8,736 bases of DNA from an uncultured Eubacteriales bacterium. GTDB taxonomy: Bacteria > Bacillota > Clostridia > Oscillospirales > Oscillospiraceae. The translations under genes and the position numbers were made by a program. Location: NCBI GenBank assembly GCA_900551495.1, contig URWG01000073.1:1-8736 (forward strand), read 5' to 3'. The notes beneath the pieces were generated by a model that ran no database searches, was not told the DNA's origin, and saw nothing but the letters and a program-made list of their open reading frames with translations. This document shows, piece after piece, positions 1-5,167 of this stretch (its first letter is position 1; every line of letters begins with the position of its first letter).

Positions 1-125
1 AGCCGAATGACCTCGTACTCGTCCAGCGTCAGCAGGATCGGCTCGGTATCCTCGCATCCGTTGGGGCAGAAGGCGTCAACTTGTGGTACGCCACAAATCC
101 GGCGGCATCGTGGCGGTCTCGGCAT
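1..125 (-). CDS. DUF134/UPF0251 family putative DNA-binding protein, N-terminal part (cut by window edge)
   Basis: Read on the minus strand from ATG at 125, the sequence encodes MPRPPRCRRICGVPQVDAFC, then an acidic stretch and LLTLDEYEVIRL, where the window ends. This matches the start of DUF134 (UPF0251) proteins: a basic PRP-(K/R)-C-R-R-(I/V)-C opening and a (T/L)xxEYE(A/V)IRL segment before a sigma-70 region 4-like helix-turn-helix. The HTH itself lies beyond the left edge. The start is well supported by AAGGAGG (135-141) nine bases upstream and by a promoter just behind it. Family members are thought to be small DNA-binding regulators, often next to NifX/NifB-type Fe-Mo cluster proteins. 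Any such neighbour would be outside the window. The DNA here is GC-rich like the rest of the chromosome, so this is probably native flank to the AT-rich island on its right. Family call fairly sure, function inferred. Confidence 0.78.
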   Translation of the reverse strand, partial: MPRPPRCRRICGVPQVDAFCPNGCEDTEPILLTLDEYEVIR

Positions 126-147
126 GGACGCTTTCCTCCTTCCGTTT

Positions 148-161
148 TCGGTATATACCGA
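148..161. promoter_or_regulatory. 14-bp perfect palindrome at the DUF134 transcription start (possible operator)
   Basis: TCGGTATATACCGA is a perfect 14-base palindrome. It begins at the downstream edge of the -10 box and covers the expected transcription start, so a protein bound here would block initiation. Because the gene encodes a putative DNA-binding protein, autoregulation is a natural guess. A 14-bp AT-centred palindrome can also arise by chance, so the operator role is inference only. Confidence 0.4.
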
Positions 162-189
162 TTATAGCACTTTGGGCAGAAAAAAGCAA
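161..189 (-). promoter_or_regulatory. Promoter of the DUF134 gene (extended -10)
   Basis: On the minus strand there is a perfect TATAAT (161-166) preceded by TG one base upstream (TGCTATAAT, extended -10). A weak -35, TTGCTT (184-189), lies 17 bases further upstream. Transcription would start near 154, giving a leader of about 30 nt that contains the AAGGAGG ribosome site. The extended -10 may compensate for the poor -35. Confidence 0.7.
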
Positions 190-530
190 ATTTTTTTCAA
201 AAGCCGCTATATTTTCGTCCTCATATGGAGGCTGGCTGATATTCGGAGTCGAAAGCAACATGTGAGTCATGTTCGTATTGTCAGATTATCTACATTTGAC
301 AGAGCTTCGCAGGGCATGATGAATTTGCTTGGATTCATTATGAGTTTAGTTTACATGCAAGCCGTTCACGGGCGGTTGTCCACCAATGACCGGCTTGTAA
401 GTTCTCAAAAAATTTTTAGTCCCTACTTGACACAAGAAGATCTGTTCCGTCTGGGGCGTCACCGGACGCGGACCGCACTCGTTATCGACTATGATGCAGA
501 AACATTCAACAGTATAGTTTGGAGAGCACA
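167..530. other. AT-rich stretch without a convincing gene
   Basis: About 360 bases between the DUF134 promoter and the NYN remnant hold no gene I can support. A 61-codon minus-strand ORF (531 down to 346) starts in a TAATG overlap with the NYN stop codon but has no ribosome site and no recognisable motif. A plus-strand ORF through the region is composed differently and crosses the DUF134 gene, so it is probably spurious. Structure seen: a 7-bp inverted repeat CAAGCCG (358-364)/CGGCTTG (391-397), extendable by G-U and A-U pairs, and a GC hairpin GCGTC-ACCG-GACGC (456-469). Base composition matches the NYN remnant rather than the GC-rich flank, so this is probably part of the same acquired island. 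Confidence 0.45.
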
Positions 531-1037
531 TTAGAGAGCTAACGCTGTTGAAGGTCTAACCGGTTTACCGGTCGGATTATATCGATCTTCCTTAAGATAT
601 GTGACAGAATAGTAGTAATCATCTAAAGAGATGAACTTCCCGTTTTGATCCGCATACTCTTTTAAATATCTATTGCAAGAGTTTTTCCAGGAATAGACCT
701 CAATATTCCATCCCATATCTTTAACTCTTTTTAGGTCAGTTAAAAATCCTTCGCCTAACTGTTTTCCGGCTCCGTCGCCGGTTAAAACAGCAATTGTGGA
801 AGGATGTTCGATATGATCAATAGCGGTTCGAAGCATCATAGTCTGTAACGACATATCAACGCTTTCCTGTTCTGTTCCCTCTGATGTTTTACTAAGCAAC
901 TGTAATTGAATGCCCATCTTTCTCAAATAATCCCACAACGCATTGTTTGGGGGTGGAATACTACCAGATAGATAAACTGCGTCTATATCTCTATCCTTTT
1001 TGACAAGCGCAAACAGGTTTGGGAAGTTTGTTCTAAA
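531..1037 (-). pseudogene. NYN-domain (LabA/DUF88-like) protein, N-terminally truncated
   Basis: The minus-strand frame is open from 1037 (just after TGA at 1038-1040) to TAA at 531. It reads FRTNFPNLFALVKKDRDID, then AVYLSGSIPPPNNALWDYL, then VDMSLQTMML, then AVLTGDGAGKQLGEGFL, NIEVYSWKNSCNRYLKEY and a short Pro-rich tail. This follows the NYN (PIN-like nuclease) fold: the GS-PPPN-LW segment, the acidic VD of the third helix and the TGDG strand are all present. The first strand with the FIDxxN-type catalytic Asp, roughly 25-30 residues, is missing. No ATG or ribosome site precedes the conserved part; the first in-frame ATG would remove still more of the fold. The C-terminus looks intact. NYN proteins are RNA-processing nucleases or toxin-like proteins, and this copy should be inactive. 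Its AT-richness is unlike the neighbouring genes and suggests transfer. Confidence 0.72.
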
Positions 1038-1329
1038 TCAATGCGAAGTTTTTCTTGTTACATTTGCGGACGGCCTCGTCGAAAGCCAAGCGGTGTTTTT
1101 CGTTTCTGAAGTTCATAGGTAGTTCCTCACTTTCTCTGATGAATTGATTGAGCCGTCTGTGAAAGGCGGCGTTATGGATGTCCTTCATGGCTTCGGATCG
1201 GCTTGCTGCTCCGGCAAGGATTCGTTCCTCAATGCAAGGACAGCTATCGGCTGTGCATTTTCTGCAGTAATACCGGCAGTACCTGCAGTCGCACATTTCT
1301 GCTGTGTGCGCAAAATAGTGACGCACCAT
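1033..1329 (-). CDS. Cys-rich small ORF with truncated C-terminus, mobile-element type, probably a gene remnant
   Basis: Start chosen at ATG 1329 (MVRHYFAHTAEMCDC), which has AAGGAGG six to seven bases upstream; an in-frame ATG 14 codons earlier lacks this. The 98-residue product begins with a Cys cluster (CDCRYCRYYC, then CTADSCPC) that could bind zinc or another metal. A middle region has alternating charged residues. The end, MNFRNEKHRLAFDEAVRKCNKKNFALI, resembles from memory the start of a separate small protein family common on clostridial conjugative elements (DUF6075-like, normally well over 100 residues). An internal ATG with GAGGA before it lies exactly there. If so, two reading units are joined and the second is cut after about 25 residues, at the point where the NYN remnant begins. 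Expression as a stable protein is doubtful. Function unknown. Confidence 0.5.
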   Translation of the reverse strand: MVRHYFAHTAEMCDCRYCRYYCRKCTADSCPCIEERILAGAASRSEAMKDIHNAAFHRRLNQFIRESEELPMNFRNEKHRLAFDEAVRKCNKKNFALI

Positions 1330-1360
1330 TGTGCCGCCTCCTTGGGGGAGAAATCTTGGG

Positions 1361-1378
1361 ACGGCTGTCATCAGCCGT
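1361..1378 (-). promoter_or_regulatory. Hairpin between leader ORF and Cys-rich gene (possible attenuator element)
   Basis: ACGGCTG (1361-1367) and CAGCCGT (1372-1378) form a 7-bp stem with a 4-base loop. On the minus-strand RNA it lies between the leader ORF and the ribosome site of the Cys-rich gene. The 3' arm (GCCGTCC) could alternatively pair with the GGAGGCGGC that contains the downstream ribosome site. That gives two mutually exclusive folds. Seen directly: the complementarities. The regulatory role is inference. Confidence 0.4.
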
Positions 1379-1389
1379 TCTAATGCTCT

Positions 1390-1416
1390 TTACTGGGGTG
1401 AATCTGAAAAGATCAT
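1390..1416 (-). CDS. Short leader ORF, 8 codons (MIFSDSPQ)
   Basis: ATG at 1416 has a strong ribosome site AAGGAG (1424-1429) seven bases upstream, followed by eight codons (MIFSDSPQ) and TAA. The quality of the ribosome site for so short an ORF, with a terminator just upstream and a hairpin just downstream, suggests a regulatory leader peptide rather than a functional protein. The layout recalls translation-stalling leaders in front of ribosome-protection and rRNA-methylase genes on Gram-positive elements. The gene it now precedes is a remnant, so the regulated gene may have been lost or replaced. Moderate to low confidence. Confidence 0.42.
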   Translation of the reverse strand: MIFSDSPQ

Positions 1417-1441
1417 TGTCTTGCTCCTTGTCTGTGAAATG

Positions 1442-1483
1442 AAAAAAGAGCCAACCGTTTCTTTTCAAAACGACGATTGGCTC
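1442..1483 (-). terminator. Intrinsic terminator, minus strand (A)
   Basis: On the minus strand a 10-bp stem (GAGCCAATCG with CGGTTGGCTC, one G-U pair; arms 1474-1483 and 1448-1457) is followed by six U (1442-1447). It lies only 12 bases upstream of the ribosome site of the leader ORF. RNA for that ORF must therefore come through this terminator, which fits an attenuator as well as a plain terminator. Confidence 0.72.
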
Positions 1484-1490
1484 CGAGGGC

Positions 1491-1528
1491 AAAAAAACGG
1501 CAGGTAGTGTCTGTTACTATCTGCCGTT
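1491..1528 (-). terminator. Intrinsic terminator, minus strand (B)
   Basis: On the minus strand a 13-bp stem AACGGCAGATAGT/ACTACCTGCCGTT (one mismatched or G-U position, arms 1516-1528 and 1496-1508) with a 7-base loop runs directly into a run of U (1491-1497). This is a strong rho-independent terminator in tandem with A. Confidence 0.78.
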
Positions 1529-1579
1529 CTTATCCTGTATTCTGTTGTTACTTGAGTTCGTATCTATCCTCCAAGGGAA

Positions 1580-1612
1580 AAAGCCGATTTTGAAGCTCCG
1601 AAAAACGGCTTT
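1580..1612 (-). terminator. Weak terminator-like hairpin, minus strand (D)
   Basis: AAAGCCG (minus strand, 1612-1606) pairs with CGGCTTT (1586-1580) around a 19-base loop, with a short U run at the end of the stem. It is the second of four hairpins met by minus-strand transcription leaving the tRNA-Leu gene. It is weaker than A, B and C and could be incidental. Confidence 0.35.
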
Positions 1613-1621
1613 CAGGCAGCA

Positions 1622-1648
1622 AAAAAGCCCGATAAAATCGGGCTTTTT
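1622..1648 (-). terminator. Intrinsic terminator of the tRNA-Leu transcript (symmetrical, may work both ways)
   Basis: AAAAAGCCCGAT (1622-1633) and ATCGGGCTTTTT (1637-1648) form a 12-bp stem with an AAA loop. The GC core is flanked by A and U runs on both sides, so it can stop transcription in either direction. It lies about 30 bases beyond the 3' end of the tRNA-Leu gene and is its natural terminator. Confidence 0.88.
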
Positions 1649-1678
1649 GCGGGGTACATCTTTTTCGTACCCTCTTGA

Positions 1679-1763
1679 TGGTGCGGGCATGGGGACTCGA
1701 ACCCCAACGCATCACTGCACGAGAACCTAAATCTCGCATGTCTGCCAATTTCATCATGCCCGC
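1679..1763 (-). tRNA. tRNA-Leu (anticodon UAG)
   Basis: Read on the minus strand, the 5' acceptor arm GCGGGCA pairs with TGCCCGC at the 3' end, followed by discriminator A and an encoded CCA (1681-1679). The anticodon arm is GAGA-TTTAGGT-TCTC, giving anticodon UAG, which reads CUN leucine codons. The T arm is TGGGG-TTCGAGT-CCCCA. The extra-long variable region (GTGCAGTGATGCG) is typical of class II tRNAs such as Leu. It has its own promoter about 16 bases upstream and a strong terminator downstream. A mobile-element remnant lies immediately beyond its 3' end, and tRNA-Leu 3' ends are common integrase targets. No second copy of the 3' end is visible within the window. Confidence 0.95.
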
Positions 1764-1778
1764 GGATCGGACCGCATT

Positions 1779-1807
1779 ATTTTACCATTTGCGCTGCGGT
1801 CTGTCAA
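1779..1807 (-). promoter_or_regulatory. Promoter of tRNA-Leu
   Basis: On the minus strand a consensus -35 TTGACA (1802-1807) and -10 TAAAAT (1779-1784) are separated by exactly 17 bases. Transcription would start about 8 bases before the mature tRNA 5' end at 1763. This is one of the best promoters in the window, as expected for a tRNA gene. Confidence 0.85.
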
Positions 1808-1866
1808 GTCGGAACGGCTGCGGAGAAGGGGCAAAACGGCAGCAGTCTCAAGCGGCAGTGCGACGA

Positions 1867-2454
1867 TCACCGCTCGTCCGCCGTTTGCTCCGGTGCGCCC
1901 TCGGGGATACGATACCAGCGCTCGGGGCGTCCGTTCGGGGCATCGATGCAGCAGCCGTGCCCGGGCGGAACGGCGTAATCATAGCGCCCGCCGCCGAAAT
2001 AATACATTAGAATTGCCGTGATCGTGCCGCCGTGGATGACACAGACGGCGTCCTCTCCCCGCGCGAGCAGCCTCTCGAATGCGCGGACGCTGCGCCGCTG
2101 CAGCTCCTCGGCGCTCTCCCCGTCGGGGCAGCGGTTCCGCTCTGCATCGAGCACCCAGCGTTGAAACGCGGGCGTATCCTTCAGCTCCTCGTAGGTGTGC
2201 ATTTCAAACCTGCCGAAGTTGATCTCGCGCAGGTCCGGCTCGACGGTATACGCCACGTCGCCGTAGATCGCCCGCAGGGTCTGCTTCGTGCGAAGCAGAC
2301 CGCTGATATAGAATTTCTCCGCCTTCGGATAGAGGGCGGCGTTTTTTTGCAGCGCCGTGACCGATTCGGGCAGCAGCGGCAGGTCGGTCGCCCCGTAATA
2401 GAGCATTTTTCGGTTGCCCTCCGTTTCGCCGTGGCGCAGCAGACAGAGCTTCAT
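1867..2454 (-). CDS. cobC: Alpha-ribazole phosphatase CobC (histidine phosphatase superfamily)
   Basis: The 195-residue product is a histidine phosphatase of normal length for the family. It has the catalytic RHGET motif at residues 7-11 (His8), a YYGATDLPL segment at 19-27, the SGLLRTKQT region near 51-59, the conserved EINFGRFE acidic motif at 77-84 and the second catalytic histidine in IHGGT (His141). In cobalamin synthesis CobC removes the 5'-phosphate of alpha-ribazole or adenosylcobalamin 5'-phosphate. The family is broad (phosphoglycerate-mutase-like), but position as the last gene of a cobT-cobU-cobS operon makes CobC the best call. ATG at 2454 overlaps the stop of the CobU-like gene (ATGA), with AAGGAGG just upstream. 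No clear terminator follows it before the tRNA-Leu gene. The last 15 residues are low-complexity and charged. Confidence 0.85.
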   Translation of the reverse strand: MKLCLLRHGETEGNRKMLYYGATDLPLLPESVTALQKNAALYPKAEKFYISGLLRTKQTLRAIYGDVAYTVEPDLREINFGRFEMHTYEELKDTPAFQRWVLDAERNRCPDGESAEELQRRSVRAFERLLARGEDAVCVIHGGTITAILMYYFGGGRYDYAVPPGHGCCIDAPNGRPERWYRIPEGAPEQTADER

Positions 2455-2801
2455 TTCAAGTCCTCCTTCAGTCCGCAAAATATCCGCGTGACCCGTTCCG
2501 CTTCGGCGGCAAGGGTCTGCAAGAACGCGCCGTGACGCTCCCGCCATGCCCGTTCCTCCGCGTCGAGGGGCACGATACCGCCGCCGATCTCCCGCGCGAT
2601 CACGACGCCGCCGCGCAGGGTCGCAAGCCAGCGTTCGGGATTTTGATCGCGCCGCGTCAGCGCCTCCAAATGGGTATAGCACCGAAAATCGGGCGCGGGG
2701 TCGTTTCGGGCAAGGTCAAGGACCTCGTCCGTGGAAAAATCGAATTCGCGCATTGCCCAGGTCAGCTTTCCCTGGTATGCGCCGCCGATCACAAGCTGCA
2801 T
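2451..2801 (-). CDS. Short CobU-like P-loop protein (adenosylcobinamide kinase/guanylyltransferase family)
   Basis: This 116-residue protein is much shorter than classical CobU (about 180). It starts MQLVIGGAYQGKLTWA, a P-loop of CobU type with GK-L-T in place of GK-S. Near the C-terminus EIGGGIVPLDAEERAWRER (71-89) corresponds to the conserved EVGxGIVPxxxxxRxFRD motif of CobU, and TRIFCGLKEDLK matches its C-terminal strand (xxVxxGxPxxLK). The central part of classical CobU, including ATAxxxDxExxxRIxxHxxxR with the guanylylated His, is absent. It may be a specialised cobinamide kinase or a partner of the full-length CobU two genes upstream. ATG 2801 has GGAGG upstream and lies 2 bases after the cobS stop; its own stop overlaps the cobC start. 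Family good, exact activity unknown. Confidence 0.8.
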   Translation of the reverse strand: MQLVIGGAYQGKLTWAMREFDFSTDEVLDLARNDPAPDFRCYTHLEALTRRDQNPERWLATLRGGVVIAREIGGGIVPLDAEERAWRERHGAFLQTLAAEAERVTRIFCGLKEDLK

Positions 2802-2803
2802 TT

Positions 2804-3535
2804 TTACCTCCAAAGCGTCCGGACTGCCACGCCTGCAAGCTCGCCGAGCGTGAGCGCAAAGCCGGAGACGTCGCCCGACATCCCGCCGAGCTGCCGAGCG
2901 GCATACCAAACCGCGAGCCAGTAGCCCGCCGCCGTCGCAAGCGGTGCAAAGCTCCCGCCGAGCGCCGCAGGCAGTCCGATCCCGAGCGCCGTCAGCACCG
3001 CAAGAACAACGGTGACGGCGGCACTTTTTTCCTTCATCGCGGCATACTGACTGCTGCCCATCGGTCGCAGTGCACGCACGGCAAGGGCTGCACACGCGCG
3101 GCTGACGGCGGGAATGCACAGAAGCCCCGACCAATGCCCGCCGCCCGACGAGCAAAACAGGCTCCACTGGGTCAGCGCCAGCAGCACCATGCAGATCACC
3201 GCAAACGCGCCGCAATGCGAATCCTTCAGAATTTTCTGCCGCACGGAAAGCTCCCGCCGTGAGAGCGCCGCGTCGCACACATCCATGTAGCCGTCGAGGT
3301 GCAGGAATCCCGTCATGAGCCACGGGACGAGCGTCAGCACCAGCGCCCGCAGCGGTATCGGCGCATTTTTCAGCAAAAACAGCGCTCCGACCCAGACGCC
3401 GCCGACGATCAGCCCCATGCCGACCATCCACACGAGCATCTGCTCCCGCGCATCCTCATTCCAGCGGCGCAGCGGACAGGGGATTGCCAAAAACATTCCC
3501 CACGCCATGCCAAAGCCGTCAAGCCAACGCTTCAA
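2804..3535 (-). CDS. cobS: Adenosylcobinamide-GDP ribazoletransferase (cobalamin synthase) CobS
   Basis: CobS is an integral membrane enzyme that joins AdoCbi-GDP with alpha-ribazole (phosphate), the last joining step of the nucleotide loop. The 243-residue product has the family signature TGFLHLDGYMDVCDAALSRR (75-94) with the conserved Asp81, Asp85 and Asp88, then KILKDSHCGAFAV (101-113) and a C-terminal GGMSGDVSGFALTLGEL (217-233). Hydrophobic segments lie near 35-55, 62-78, 111-125, 135-155, 172-192 and 194-213. The start is probably TTG 3535, seven bases after AAGGAAGGA, which makes it overlap cobU by 17 bases. The first in-frame ATG (residue 10) would cut into the N-terminal helix and lacks a ribosome site. 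The cobS stop is 2 bases before the CobU-like gene. Confidence 0.9.
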   Translation of the reverse strand: MKRWLDGFGMAWGMFLAIPCPLRRWNEDAREQMLVWMVGMGLIVGGVWVGALFLLKNAPIPLRALVLTLVPWLMTGFLHLDGYMDVCDAALSRRELSVRQKILKDSHCGAFAVICMVLLALTQWSLFCSSGGGHWSGLLCIPAVSRACAALAVRALRPMGSSQYAAMKEKSAAVTVVLAVLTALGIGLPAALGGSFAPLATAAGYWLAVWYAARQLGGMSGDVSGFALTLGELAGVAVRTLWR

Positions 3536-4067
3536 TCGGCATCCTTCCTTTCCGCAGGACGGACAGTCCCGCCGTGATTTCGGCAACCGCGTCAAACTCC
3601 TGCGCCAGCGCACGGCAGATCAGCGCCAGCCCGCGCCGATAGCACTCCGTCCACTCGTCGTAGGTCGCGCCGTCGCTCCAAACCGAATCGCACACGCAGA
3701 TAAAGTGCGCAAATGCGCCGCTGACGGTCAGAAGCTCCCGCGCCGTCTGCTCGGTAGCGCGTGGGTCCGGCTGCGGGGTGGAAAACATCTCCGCAGCAAG
3801 GCACGCCGTCACGCTGTCAAACAGCACCGTCCCCCGCCCGTCGAGGGAGGGCAGCGCGGCAGTCAGGTCCCGCCCGCGTTCGACGGTCCGAAAGCCCCAG
3901 CCCTCGCGCTCCCGACGGTGGCGTTCGATCCGCGCCGAATCCTCGTCGTCCGTCGGCTCCATTGTCGCCCAATAGTACATCGGTGCGCCGTCGGCAAGGG
4001 CGTGGGCGAGGCGCTGCGCGGTCATGCTCTTGCCGCTCTTGCTGCCGCCCAAAAGTAAAATTCTCAT
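3519..4067 (-). CDS. cobU: Adenosylcobinamide kinase / adenosylcobinamide-phosphate guanylyltransferase CobU (divergent)
   Basis: The 182-residue length is normal for CobU. Residues 1-14 (MRILLLGGSKSGKS) form the P-loop. WATMEPTDDEDSARIERHRRER (33-54) is the ATAxxxDxExxxRIxxHxxxR motif with His50 in the place of the guanylylated histidine (His46 in Salmonella CobU). VLFDSVTACLAAEMF corresponds to the LxDCLTxWLxN strand. In contrast, the usual EVGxGIVPxxxxxRxFRDxxG motif is not recognisable; the region reads VCDSVWSDGATYDEWTECYRRGLALICRAL. The reaction is phosphorylation of adenosylcobinamide and then GMP transfer to give AdoCbi-GDP. Start ATG 4067 overlaps the cobT stop by 4 bases and its 3' end overlaps cobS. 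The loss of one motif together with the nearby short CobU-like gene is notable. Confidence 0.88.
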   Translation of the reverse strand: MRILLLGGSKSGKSMTAQRLAHALADGAPMYYWATMEPTDDEDSARIERHRREREGWGFRTVERGRDLTAALPSLDGRGTVLFDSVTACLAAEMFSTPQPDPRATEQTARELLTVSGAFAHFICVCDSVWSDGATYDEWTECYRRGLALICRALAQEFDAVAEITAGLSVLRKGRMPIEALA

Positions 4068-5167
4068 AATCTTTCCACCGTAAAGCTGTCCTGTGCCCGA
4101 ATGGGCTCAAGGTAGTCGTCCCGAATTTCCGCCTCGGCGAAGGTCGCCATGTCGTTCATTGCCGCGCAAGCCGCCTCCAGCACGCGGAAGAAGATCGGGC
4201 AGCCGCTGCCCTCGCCCAGCCGCATATTCAGCAGCAGGCAGGGCGTCAAGCCCAGCTCCTGCGCCGCCGTTCGATAGCCCAATTCGTAGGACGCATGGGA
4301 CAAAAACAGATACTCCCGCACCGTCGGGCACAGCCGCACGGCACAAAGCGCCGCGACTACGGAAATATAACCGTCCACGACCGCCGGAACACGGTTTGCC
4401 GCGCAGCCGAGGAACGCCCCTGTCATTGCCGCGAGGTCCAAGCCCCCGACCGCCGCAAGCACGCCGAGCGGGTCGTCCTTTTTCGGTCGATGCAGCGCCA
4501 GCGCCTGTCGGATCACCGCCTTCTTGCGTTCAAAGCCCGCGTCCGTCAGCCCGCCGCCGCGACCGGTCACCGCCTCGACCGTACTGTCGGTCAGAGCGGC
4601 AAGCACCGCGGCGGAGGTCGTGGTATTGCCGATGCCCATTTCCCCGATGCCGACCGCCGTCACGCCGTCCGCCGCCGCCTGCCGCGCCGCTTCAACCCCC
4701 ACGTCAATTGCGTCGAGCACCTGCCGGCGCGTCAGGGCAGGCTCGCGGGCAATGTTTCCCGTCGAGCGGCGGATCCTTCGGTCGAGGATCGCGGGAAAGC
4801 GCTGCGCCGTGTCGATGCCGACATCCGTCACACGGACCTCGTCGCCGAAATGGTGCGCCATCGCCGACATTCCCGTAACATAGCGCGTCATATTGATCGC
4901 CTGCGCCAGCGTGACCGACGGCGGCGCGGACGAAACGCCCTCCGCAACCACGCCGTTGTCCGCCGCAAAGACGAGAATGCGGCATTTGTTCATCTGCGGA
5001 CGGGGCTGCCCCGTAATACCCGCCAAGCGAACGGCATAGTCCTCCAACGCGCCGAGGCTGGCAGGCGGCTTGGCAAGCTCTGCCTGACGGCGGCGCGCCT
5101 GCTCGAGCACCTCCGCATTCGGCGGTGTGATGTTCCGTAACAACTCCCGCAATTCAAGCTCCGTCAT
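4064..5167 (-). CDS. cobT: Nicotinate-nucleotide--dimethylbenzimidazole phosphoribosyltransferase CobT
   Basis: CobT transfers phosphoribose from nicotinate mononucleotide to a lower-ligand base such as 5,6-dimethylbenzimidazole, giving alpha-ribazole phosphate. The 367-residue product has the full set of family motifs: KPPASLGALEDYAVRLA (33-49), VFAADNGVVAEGVS (66-79), GIGEMGIGNTTTSAA (173-187), GRGGGLTD (202-209), DGYISVVAAL (265-274), LSHASYE (289-295) and LGEGSGCPIFFRVLEAA (317-333), where Glu319 matches the catalytic Glu317 of Salmonella CobT. The start is ATG 5167, overlapping the stop of the TIM-barrel gene (ATGA), with GGAG upstream; a longer in-frame extension enters the upstream gene. 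Its stop overlaps cobU by 4 bases. It looks intact. Which base it prefers cannot be read from the sequence. Confidence 0.96.
   Translation of the reverse strand: MTELELRELLRNITPPNAEVLEQARRRQAELAKPPASLGALEDYAVRLAGITGQPRPQMNKCRILVFAADNGVVAEGVSSAPPSVTLAQAINMTRYVTGMSAMAHHFGDEVRVTDVGIDTAQRFPAILDRRIRRSTGNIAREPALTRRQVLDAIDVGVEAARQAAADGVTAVGIGEMGIGNTTTSAAVLAALTDSTVEAVTGRGGGLTDAGFERKKAVIRQALALHRPKKDDPLGVLAAVGGLDLAAMTGAFLGCAANRVPAVVDGYISVVAALCAVRLCPTVREYLFLSHASYELGYRTAAQELGLTPCLLLNMRLGEGSGCPIFFRVLEAACAAMNDMATFAEAEIRDDYLEPIRAQDSFTVERL

Noticed and set aside
346..531. 61-codon minus-strand ORF starting in TAATG overlap with the NYN stop
   Set aside because: The coupling is suggestive, but there is no ribosome site, no motif and no clear coding bias. 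It is mentioned under the gene-free stretch instead of being called.
7..534. 175-codon plus-strand ORF at the left end
   Set aside because: It runs antisense through the well-supported DUF134 start, promoter and ribosome site. It has no ribosome site of its own and its translation shows no recognisable domain.
1244..1492. Minus-strand ORF starting MPSEPIVV
   Set aside because: It is a translation of terminator A, the leader ORF in another frame and the start of the Cys-rich gene. It has no ribosome site.
1548..1757. Minus-strand ORF ending LEDRYELK
   Set aside because: It consists of the tRNA-Leu gene and terminator hairpins translated by chance. Only the last dozen codons look protein-like, which is too little to call a remnant.
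1..1763. Direct repeat of the tRNA-Leu 3' end as an att site
   Set aside because: The only similarity found was GGCATGG near 121, which is too short to mean anything.
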